This document shows positions 1-5,270 of a stretch of 5,270 nt of DNA, one piece after another. Origin of the DNA: Bacteroidota bacterium (GTDB lineage: Bacteria > Bacteroidota > Bacteroidia > Bacteroidales > UBA12481); assembly GCA_030592205.1 (NCBI GenBank), contig JAUVKA010000304.1:1-5270 (forward strand), in the 5' to 3' direction. The stretch's first letter is position 1, and each line of letters opens with the position of its first letter. A program made the translations under genes and the position numbers. Under the pieces are notes generated by a model, which worked only from the letters and a program-made list of their open reading frames with translations, did not search any database and was not told where the DNA came from.

Positions 1-53
1 GCCTTACGCCTCAAGCCTTACGCCTTAGGTATAAGTAGAGCCTCAAGCCTTCA
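1..53. repeat. degenerate 7-bp tandem repeat tract (GCCTYAM)
   Basis: Bases 1-28 read as four consecutive heptamers: GCCTTAC, GCCTCAA, GCCTTAC, GCCTTAG. After an 11-base interruption (29-39), two more units follow at 40-46 (GCCTCAA) and 47-53 (GCCTTCA). Every unit starts with GCCT and varies only in its last three bases. The tract ends 17 bases before the start codon of the radical SAM gene and may continue left of the window. No promoter was recognised within it. Function is unknown; its period matches the two other tracts in this window. Confidence 0.75.
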
Positions 54-70
54 AATGGGGGGTATAGCCA

Positions 71-1036
71 ATGAAAAGCACAGGAAATATAAGTAATTAT
101 CCCTGGGGCCATGAGAAGCCTTACAATGATTTTTCCTCCTATTTTCGGAAGCTTTTCGACTGTAGGGTACAGAAGATATCCATAGATGCAGGATTTACCT
201 GTCCGAACCGTGATGGAAGCAGGGGTAGGGGTGGTTGTACTTTTTGTGATAATAAAACTTTTAATCCGGCCTATTGCTTACCGGAAAACACCGTGAGTAA
301 GCAGCTTGATCAAGGGATTTCCTTTTTCAGTGAGCGCTATAAGACTCAGAAATATCTGGCTTATTTTCAAGCTTACTCGAATACCTATGCTTCTCTGGAT
401 CATCTGAAAGTATTGTATGAGGAAGCCTTATCTCATCCAGGGGTTATTGGTTTGGTGATCGGTACAAGACCTGATTGTATTTCAGAGGAGTTGTTGATAT
501 ATCTGGCTGAGCTTAATGAAAAATACTTTATCAGCCTTGAATTTGGAGTTGAATCTACTCTTGACCGCACTTTAAGCAGGGTTAACAGAAGGCATACTTT
601 TGGGGAAGTTAAGGAAGCCCTGAAGGCATGCTCTGCTTATGAATTTAATGTAGGAGTACACTTGATATTAGGTTTGCCTGGTGAGAATGAAGCTGACATC
701 CTGTCGCATGCTGGAATACTATCTGCTTTGCCATTTAACTTTCTAAAGCTTCATCAGCTTCAGATTATTCGCGGAACACAGATGGCTAAAGAATATGAAC
801 TGCAATCAGGTGATTTTATACAGTTTACAGCCGAGCAGTATATCGATCTTACAATTCGTTTCCTGGAACTGTTGAGACCGGATATTATTCTGGAACGATT
901 TATCAGCCAATCCCCTTTAGATAAATTGATTTCGCCAAGATGGGGCCTCAAGAATTATCAGTTTACCAACAAGCTTGTAAATGAGATGCTGAAAAGAAAT
1001 ACCTGGCAAGGACGAAAAGTGACGGGTGACGGGTGA
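71..1036 (+). CDS. TIGR01212 / YhcC-type radical SAM protein
   Basis: A predicted cytosolic radical SAM enzyme of 321 residues, close to the usual 300-325 of the TIGR01212 (E. coli YhcC) family, whose substrate is not known to me. The cluster-binding cysteines have the spaced, Elp3-like pattern rather than CX3CX2C: C44, C56 and C59 within CPNRDGSRGRGGCTFC. Other family blocks are the N-terminal YPWGHEKPYNDFSSY (10-24), GTRPDC (131-136), SLEFGVES (155-162) and VGVHLILGLPGE (194-205), which build the SAM-binding barrel, then LKLHQLQIIRGTQMA (225-239) before a C-terminal helical part. The ATG at 71 is well fixed: an in-frame TAG lies at 65-67 and the next in-frame Met is residue 238. There is no clear Shine-Dalgarno, only a G6 run at 57-62. 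The last residues (VTGDG) and the stop codon are encoded by a heptamer repeat, so the extreme C-terminus is probably not functional. The gene is monocistronic as far as visible and converges on the dipeptidase gene. Family assignment is firm; biochemical role is open. Confidence 0.93.
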   Translation: MKSTGNISNYPWGHEKPYNDFSSYFRKLFDCRVQKISIDAGFTCPNRDGSRGRGGCTFCDNKTFNPAYCLPENTVSKQLDQGISFFSERYKTQKYLAYFQAYSNTYASLDHLKVLYEEALSHPGVIGLVIGTRPDCISEELLIYLAELNEKYFISLEFGVESTLDRTLSRVNRRHTFGEVKEALKACSAYEFNVGVHLILGLPGENEADILSHAGILSALPFNFLKLHQLQIIRGTQMAKEYELQSGDFIQFTAEQYIDLTIRFLELLRPDIILERFISQSPLDKLISPRWGLKNYQFTNKLVNEMLKRNTWQGRKVTGDG

Positions 1037-1043
1037 CGGGTGA
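1019..1043. repeat. 7-bp tandem repeat tract (GACGGGT), about 3.6 copies
   Basis: Three perfect copies of GTGACGG at 1019-1025, 1026-1032 and 1033-1039, followed by a partial GTGA. The tract overlaps the 3' end of the radical SAM gene, whose TGA (1034-1036) is inside it. Because 7 is 1 modulo 3, the TGA triplets at 1020, 1027, 1034 and 1041 cover all three plus-strand reading frames. The tract has the same period as those at 1-53 and 1144-1167. Confidence 0.85.
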
Positions 1044-1090
1044 AAAAAGGTTACGAAAGGTTAGTTAGGGTGACTACAATGAGACCGTAG

Positions 1091-1111
1091 CCTGGGGGCT
1101 GGTCCCCCAGG
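1091..1111. terminator. 8-bp GC-rich hairpin in convergent spacer, possible bidirectional terminator
   Basis: CCTGGGGG (1091-1098) and CCCCCAGG (1104-1111) form a perfect 8-bp stem with a five-base loop, CTGGT. It lies between the stop codons of two convergent genes, 55 bases after the plus-strand stop and 62 from the minus-strand stop, which is where a shared terminator would be expected. Neither side has a T-run, so it is not a textbook intrinsic terminator. It may instead be a transcript-end stabiliser or part of a repeated element. Confidence 0.45.
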
Positions 1112-1143
1112 ATGATGGCAAACTTTAGTCCAACAGACACTTG

Positions 1144-1167
1144 CAACCGGAACCCGCAACCCGCAAC
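1144..1167. repeat. 7-bp tandem repeat tract (AACCCGC), about 2.4 perfect copies plus a degenerate unit
   Basis: AACCCGC repeats at 1151-1157 and 1158-1164, followed by AAC; a degenerate unit CAACCGG precedes it at 1144-1150. The tract ends five bases before the stop codon of the dipeptidase gene. The core ACCCG occurs at 1152-1156 and 1159-1163 and is the reverse complement of CGGGT, the core of the tract at 1019-1043. Confidence 0.7.
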
Positions 1168-1172
1168 AATTC

Positions 1173-2414
1173 TTACCGGCTTTCCGCGACTTTCTCAACC
1201 TCACTCAAAACCCGCATGATATTTCCTCCCCAGATCTTCTCAATTTCATTTTTTGAATATCCCCGGCGAACTAATTCTACGGTAATATTACCCATCTCAC
1301 TAACATCGTAGCAATCTTCTATTCCACCACCTCCGTCAAAATCTGTTCCAATACCAATGTGGTCAATTCCAGCTACTTCTACAACATGATCAATATGGTT
1401 CACAACATCTATAACGGTAGCTAACTTGCTTGGGTATTTCTTGCGCAGGCTGCGAAACTCATTCCGGGCTACTTCCATTTCTTCTTCAGAAAGATCCTGG
1501 AAATTACTGTACTTTGTTCTTAATGCTGCCTCTGCTGCATCTTTCTCAGGATTAGCTTCGGGAGCCAACAAGTAATTAGAAAGGATACACATTTGAATAA
1601 CACCGCCATTTTCTGCCAGGGCAAGCAACATATCATCTTTCAAATTCCTTGGGTTTTCACAAAGAGCCCATGCACAGGAGTGAGATGCAATGATAGGAGC
1701 TTCACTAACTTTAATAACATCATAAAACGATTTGTCAGAAGCATGGGACATGTCAACCATGATGCCCAGTTTATTCATTTCTTCAACAACCTGGACTCCA
1801 AATTCTGATAGGCCGTCATGCTCTGGTCCGTTCCGGTCAGTACTTGAGTCACAAATAGAGTTGTTTTTGGTATGGCATAGGGTGATATACCTTGCCCCTT
1901 CATCAAAAAACTCCTTTACTTTGCCCAGATCTTCACCTATAGGATATCCATTTTCAATACCTATAAAAATTGCCCTTTTCCCTTCTTTCTCAAGGCGGTA
2001 TGCATCATCAGGGCTAGTTGCTAAGCCCACAATGTTACGGTGCTTCTCAACTACTTTATGGATGGCTCCAAAAGTTTTTTTGGCCCGGTCATATGCTTTT
2101 GCATTGCCTTCAGCATCCCTGGGTCCCTGGCCGGTGAAAACAGCAAAAAATATTCCATCCAATCCTCCTTCTTTCATTCTGGGAAAATCCACTTTCCCTC
2201 CACCTCTTTTCCTTGGATCATGTCTTTCAGCAATATTGAAATCAGGATTATTTAACCTCATTGGTGTATCGGTGTGTGAATCTATGGTCAGAACCTGATC
2301 GTGGATTTTGTTTGCCTTATCAATAATTTCTTGCTCTGTAAGCTCACCTGCACATCCTGCAAACATGAATAACACAAAGGAGATAACAGAAAGGGGGAGT
2401 AATGCTCTTTTCAT
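1173..2414 (-). CDS. M19 family (renal-type) membrane dipeptidase, lipoprotein
   Basis: A predicted zinc dipeptidase of 413 residues that hydrolyses dipeptides outside the cytoplasm. Residues 1-21 are a lipoprotein signal: MKR, a hydrophobic stretch and the lipobox FAGC, with lipidation expected at C21. The next residues (AGELTEQ) lack the compact acidic surface-export signal of many Bacteroidota lipoproteins, so a periplasm-facing location is my inference. The amidohydrolase-type metal site is complete: H47 and D49 in DSHTDTP, the bridging E153 in FIGIENGYP, H223 in VDMSH and H244 in ASHSC. The late acidic motif GIGTDFDGG (D357, D359) and the C-terminal GGNIMRVL also fit the family. The segment around 285-330 is rich in Glu and Lys and lies between the GGVIQM block and the last motif. 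The start is chosen because it gives a full signal peptide; its leader is A-rich (ttcagaaaa before the ATG) with no Shine-Dalgarno. It lies 43 nt downstream of ygiQ on the same strand with no terminator between, so it is probably co-transcribed. Exact dipeptide preference cannot be read from sequence. Confidence 0.93.
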   Translation of the reverse strand: MKRALLPLSVISFVLFMFAGCAGELTEQEIIDKANKIHDQVLTIDSHTDTPMRLNNPDFNIAERHDPRKRGGGKVDFPRMKEGGLDGIFFAVFTGQGPRDAEGNAKAYDRAKKTFGAIHKVVEKHRNIVGLATSPDDAYRLEKEGKRAIFIGIENGYPIGEDLGKVKEFFDEGARYITLCHTKNNSICDSSTDRNGPEHDGLSEFGVQVVEEMNKLGIMVDMSHASDKSFYDVIKVSEAPIIASHSCAWALCENPRNLKDDMLLALAENGGVIQMCILSNYLLAPEANPEKDAAEAALRTKYSNFQDLSEEEMEVARNEFRSLRKKYPSKLATVIDVVNHIDHVVEVAGIDHIGIGTDFDGGGGIEDCYDVSEMGNITVELVRRGYSKNEIEKIWGGNIMRVLSEVEKVAESR

Positions 2415-2457
2415 TTTTCTGAATTTTTGTAGATCTAAAAGTAAAAAGAAAAGTAAA

Positions 2458-4353
2458 CTATCTTTTTCTTTTAACTTTTTTTAACGGAGGTCTGTTGAGC
2501 AGTTGCTTGATAAGATCAGGTCTGTTAATTTTCATCAGATCCTTTCTGATTTCTGCCTGTTCTTCTTTTTTATGCCAAAAGAAAAATCGTCTTTGAGCTC
2601 TTTTATCCTCCGGTCTGGTATCAACGTATACAGGTTTCAAACTGTAAGGATCAAGGCCGGAGTAAAACATCACTGTGGCTAGTGTCATTGGTGTAGGAGT
2701 AAAATCCTGAACCTGCTCCAGCCGAAAGTTTAGGTCTTTGGTTTTTACTGCTAATTCAGCCATGTCCTTCTTTTTACAGGATGGGTGAGCTGAGATAAAG
2801 TAGGGGATAAGTTGTTGGTTAAGCTTGTATTTATGATTGATCTGGTCAAATATCTTCCTGAATTTAAGAAACTGGCTAAAGGGAGGTTTTCGCATTACCC
2901 GGAGAATTGGTGCATGAGTATGTTCCGGGGCCACCTTTAGGCGTCCGGATACATGATGCCGAATTAGTTCCTCAGGGTATTTTTGATGGCTGGATTCTTT
3001 TTTTTGATTTTCCGACATAAATAGGTCATAGCGTACGCCGGATCCAATAAATGCTTTTTTTATACCGGGAAGTTTTCTGACTTTCTGGTAGAGATCAATA
3101 AGAGGAGTATGATCAGTACTCAGGTTAGGGCAAATTTCCGGATCGATGCAGGAGGGCCTAAGGCACTTTTCACAGGGACCAAGCTTGCGGCCAGCCATCA
3201 TATACATATTGGCTGAAGGACCGCCAAGATCAGATATATAACCTTTAAAACCAGGCATTTCAATGACTTGTTTAACTTCCCTTATAATCGAGTCAGGTGA
3301 TCTGCTTTGGATAAACTTGCCCTGGTGTGCTGAAATAGTGCAAAATGAACAACCGCCGAAACATCCTCTGTGAATATTTACTGAGAAGCGAATCATTTCA
3401 AATGCAGGGATCAATGGCTTCTTCCAGTATTTGGGATGAGGCAGGCGCGTAAAAGGCAGACTATGATAGGAATCTAGCTCAGGAGTGCAGGTGGGAGGGA
3501 GAGTTGGGTTGATCACTACCATCCCTTTATTAACCTCCTGGATAAGCCTGGGAGCTGAAAGTACATTGGACGTTTCTTCAATGATCCGGAAGTTCTTAGC
3601 AAAGGCTTTTTTACTATTCAAACAATCCTGGTGCGGGTTTAGGAAAATGCTCTCAAGTTCATCAACAAGCGGTAAGTCGTTCTTATTTGGAAGGAAATAT
3701 CCAATTTGAGGAATCTTCCTGATTTCACTGGTTTTTGCTTCGGACTCCAAATCCATTTCCAGTACATCAACAATCTGACTGATAGTCTTTTCCCCGTTTC
3801 CGTACACCAGGTAATTTATATTATTATCAGCAAGAATAGATGTATGCAGACTATCGTCCCAATAGTCATAATGACTCAGTCGCCGTAAGCTGGCTTCAAT
3901 CCCACCGGCAATAATCAGGCTGTCGGGAAATAATTTTCTGATAATCGAGGAATAAACCTTAACGGCCCGATCAGGCCGGAATCCAGCCTTATTTCCGGGA
4001 GTATATTGATCATTGCTTCTTCGCCTTTTATTGGCAGTATAATGATTAATCATGGAATCCATATTACCGGCAGTAACACCAAAAAACAATCTGGGTTTTC
4101 CAATTTTTTTGAAATCACGCAGATCATCTTTCCAGTTGGGCTGAGGAATAATAACAACACGCAGTCCCTTGGATTCCAGCACTCTACCAATAACTGCTGC
4201 ACCAAAAGCCGGATGATCAACATAGGCATCACCTGAGAATAATATCACATCAGCCTGATCCCAGCCCCGCCGTTCCATTTCCTTCCGTGTGGTTGGTAAC
4301 CACGGATCGGATGAGCTTGCCGAAGGATAGTATTTTGGATCTGGTAAAGCCAC
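2458..4353 (-). CDS. ygiQ: YgiQ family radical SAM protein
   Basis: A predicted cytosolic radical SAM enzyme of 631 residues whose reaction is not known to me. The N-terminal part contains WLPTTRKEMERRGWDQADV (18-36), then the YgiQ signature FSGDAYVDHPAFG (39-51) and AGGIEASLRRLSHYDYWDD (149-167). The radical SAM core opens with CX3CX2C: C331, C335 and C338 in RGCFGGCSFC. It continues through SDLGGPSANMY (374-384) and LKVAPEHT (472-479). A second cysteine group, C394, C397, C402 and C408, follows the SAM core entry and is typical of the family; it could bind metal. The length suits the shorter, non-enterobacterial form, without the long tail of the E. coli protein; the C-terminus is basic (KKVKRKR). 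The start is GTG, four A residues after the TAA of the queA gene; an in-frame TGA lies about 24 bases upstream and the first internal ATG (residue 26) would cut into the conserved WLPTT block. The close spacing suggests translation coupled to the queA gene. There is no Shine-Dalgarno. Confidence 0.94.
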   Translation of the reverse strand: MALPDPKYYPSASSSDPWLPTTRKEMERRGWDQADVILFSGDAYVDHPAFGAAVIGRVLESKGLRVVIIPQPNWKDDLRDFKKIGKPRLFFGVTAGNMDSMINHYTANKRRRSNDQYTPGNKAGFRPDRAVKVYSSIIRKLFPDSLIIAGGIEASLRRLSHYDYWDDSLHTSILADNNINYLVYGNGEKTISQIVDVLEMDLESEAKTSEIRKIPQIGYFLPNKNDLPLVDELESIFLNPHQDCLNSKKAFAKNFRIIEETSNVLSAPRLIQEVNKGMVVINPTLPPTCTPELDSYHSLPFTRLPHPKYWKKPLIPAFEMIRFSVNIHRGCFGGCSFCTISAHQGKFIQSRSPDSIIREVKQVIEMPGFKGYISDLGGPSANMYMMAGRKLGPCEKCLRPSCIDPEICPNLSTDHTPLIDLYQKVRKLPGIKKAFIGSGVRYDLFMSENQKKESSHQKYPEELIRHHVSGRLKVAPEHTHAPILRVMRKPPFSQFLKFRKIFDQINHKYKLNQQLIPYFISAHPSCKKKDMAELAVKTKDLNFRLEQVQDFTPTPMTLATVMFYSGLDPYSLKPVYVDTRPEDKRAQRRFFFWHKKEEQAEIRKDLMKINRPDLIKQLLNRPPLKKVKRKR

Positions 4354-4357
4354 TTTT

Positions 4358-5270
4358 TTATTGATTATTGCTATTCAGGTTAAGAAAAGAGCTGTCGCCA
4401 TAACTAAGAAAGCGAAAATCATGGTCAATCGCATACTTGTATACTGATTTCCAATCTTTACCCAGAAATGCAGCTACTAATAGCAGGAGGGTGCTGCCGG
4501 GTTGATGGAAATTAGTGATCAAACGATTGACCAGACGGAACTTATAACCCGGTACAATGATCAAGCGGGTAGAGAATCTGATCTCATCCATCTCATGATT
4601 ATCAAGGTAAGAAAGAAGAAGGCCCAGACTTTCATCGGAGGAAAGCTCAGGATGGTCAAGGTAAGGTTCCCACTGACTAACAAGCTGATCTTGTAATTCA
4701 ACATCTTTGTTAATGAAGACTTTCAAGCCCAACCAATAAAGACTTTCAAGCGTTCGTAAAGAAGTTGTACCAACCGCGGTTATTCCGGTTGCCAGGTGAT
4801 GGATAAGCTGGTTCAATGTTTCCCTTGACACCAAAAGGGATTCAATATGCATGTTGTGATCAGATATTTTTTCAGATTGTACCGGTCGGAATGTACCTGC
4901 CCCGACATGTAAGGTTACTTCCTCAATTCTGATGTTTTTTGATTGAAGAGATGAAAAAACTTCTGAGGTGAAGTGAAGTCCGGCAGTTGGTGCGGCAACT
5001 GATCCGCTTTGCTGGGCATAAATGGTTTGATATCTTTTTTTGTCGCCCTCCTCAGCTTTTCGGTTCAAATAGGGAGGAATGGGAGTGGTTCCGGCCATTT
5101 CCAGAATATCGGCAAAGCACAGATCTGTCTGGGTCCATTCAAAGCGTATAAGAAACTGGTTAGTATCATGTTGGATCTGTGTGGCTTTCAATTCGACTAT
5201 TCGCCCCTTATTAGCGATGCTTTTTGCTAAGCTTCCACTTTTCCATTTCTTAGCATTTCCAACCAGACAC
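4358..5270 (-). CDS. queA: S-adenosylmethionine:tRNA ribosyltransferase-isomerase (QueA type), 5' partial
   Basis: QueA transfers and isomerises the ribosyl part of S-adenosylmethionine onto preQ1-modified tRNA, giving epoxyqueuosine in the wobble base of tRNAs for Asn, Asp, His and Tyr. The frame stays open to the window edge, so the gene is cut at its 5' end: 303 residues are visible (first full codon 5269-5267, Cys) and roughly 100 N-terminal residues are missing. Numbered from that Cys, motifs are LVGNAKKWKSG (2-12), PIPPYL (63-68), GSVAAPTAGLHFT (89-101), LHVGAGTFRPV (120-130), VGTTSLRTLES (166-176) and NFHQPGSTLLLLVAAF (253-268). A segment of about 35-40 residues (about 190-232, including QWEPYLDHPELSSDES) interrupts the usual spacing before the VPGYKFRLVN block. 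This matches the longer QueA form I associate with Bacteroidota, which can coexist with a standard QueA, so an altered role is possible. A TTG at 5191-5189 is not a credible start because conserved sequence continues upstream of it. The gene heads a tight unit with ygiQ, 4 nt downstream. Confidence 0.9.
   Translation of the reverse strand, partial: CLVGNAKKWKSGSLAKSIANKGRIVELKATQIQHDTNQFLIRFEWTQTDLCFADILEMAGTTPIPPYLNRKAEEGDKKRYQTIYAQQSGSVAAPTAGLHFTSEVFSSLQSKNIRIEEVTLHVGAGTFRPVQSEKISDHNMHIESLLVSRETLNQLIHHLATGITAVGTTSLRTLESLYWLGLKVFINKDVELQDQLVSQWEPYLDHPELSSDESLGLLLSYLDNHEMDEIRFSTRLIIVPGYKFRLVNRLITNFHQPGSTLLLLVAAFLGKDWKSVYKYAIDHDFRFLSYGDSSFLNLNSNNQ

Larger units (their letters stand above)
1173..5270 (-). 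other. probable transcription unit: queA-type, ygiQ, M19 dipeptidase
   Basis: Three minus-strand genes follow each other with gaps of 4 and 43 nt. Neither gap contains a hairpin with a T-run. I found no clear Bacteroidota-type promoter (TTTG with TAnnTTTG) in the 43-nt gap, which is mostly runs of T and A. The promoter would lie beyond base 5270. Co-transcription of the first two genes is likely; that of the dipeptidase is less sure. Confidence 0.6.

Noticed and set aside
1..53. Possible CRISPR-like array
   Set aside because: The units are only 7 bp, contiguous and degenerate, with no spacers of regular length and no cas gene nearby.
55..96. Small upstream frame starting at ATG 55 and overlapping the radical SAM start
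   Set aside because: It has only 13 codons, no recognisable ribosome site, and no sign of leader-peptide features such as repeated regulatory codons.
1091..1111. Classical Rho-independent terminator
   Set aside because: The stem is perfect, but neither strand has a T-run after it; I keep it only as a possible terminator or structural element.
1037..1172. Small non-coding RNA or insertion-sequence remnant in the convergent spacer
   Set aside because: The region is only 136 bases, with no promoter, target-site duplication or transposase fragment that I can identify; the repeats and hairpin are reported separately instead.
1732..2298. 188-codon plus-strand open frame antisense to the dipeptidase gene
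   Set aside because: It lies wholly within the well-supported M19 gene on the other strand, shows no family motif, and is best explained as a shadow frame.
2998..3005. A8 run in the coding strand of ygiQ as a programmed slippage site
   Set aside because: The frame is intact on both sides and encodes the full family sequence; there is no alternative product or downstream structure that would suggest programmed frameshifting.
5189..5191. TTG start for a 277-residue QueA-type protein
   Set aside because: Conserved QueA sequence continues upstream in the same frame to the window edge, so this is an internal codon.

Overview
The window carries four protein genes and about 0.25 kb of intergenic DNA, and looks like chromosomal housekeeping sequence from a member of the Bacteroidota. 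Four things point there. The QueA-type protein at the right edge is the long, insertion-bearing form I associate with that phylum. The dipeptidase is a lipoprotein. None of the genes has a convincing Shine-Dalgarno sequence, and the starts of the dipeptidase and ygiQ sit behind A-rich leaders. The spaces around the plus-strand gene carry short 7-bp tandem tracts of a kind I recall from environmental Bacteroidota. This placement is inference; there is no rRNA or marker gene here to fix it.

Layout, left to right. Bases 1-53 hold a degenerate heptamer tract (consensus roughly GCCTYAM). A plus-strand gene (71-1036) encodes a TIGR01212/YhcC-type radical SAM protein of unknown substrate; its last codons and stop lie inside a second heptamer tract (GACGGGT, 1019-1043). 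The convergent spacer (1037-1172) contains a perfect 8-bp hairpin at 1091-1111 and a third heptamer tract (AACCCGC, about 1144-1167) that is partly complementary to the second.

The rest is one minus-strand block, read from right to left: a queA-type gene whose 5' end lies beyond base 5270, then a ygiQ-type radical SAM gene (GTG start, 4 nt after the queA stop), then an M19 (renal-type) dipeptidase lipoprotein gene (43 nt further on). The tight spacing suggests one transcription unit. QueA consumes S-adenosylmethionine to build the epoxyqueuosine precursor on tRNA, and YgiQ is a predicted SAM-dependent radical enzyme of unknown substrate, so a link to RNA modification is possible but unproven. 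The dipeptidase is a peptide-scavenging envelope enzyme with no obvious tie to the other two.

I see no CRISPR array, transposase, phage gene, tRNA or rRNA. I do not see a clearly new multi-gene system. The most interesting signals are the heptamer tracts (especially the one that supplies a stop codon in all three frames and may pair with its partner across the spacer) and the tight coupling of the QueA variant with YgiQ.
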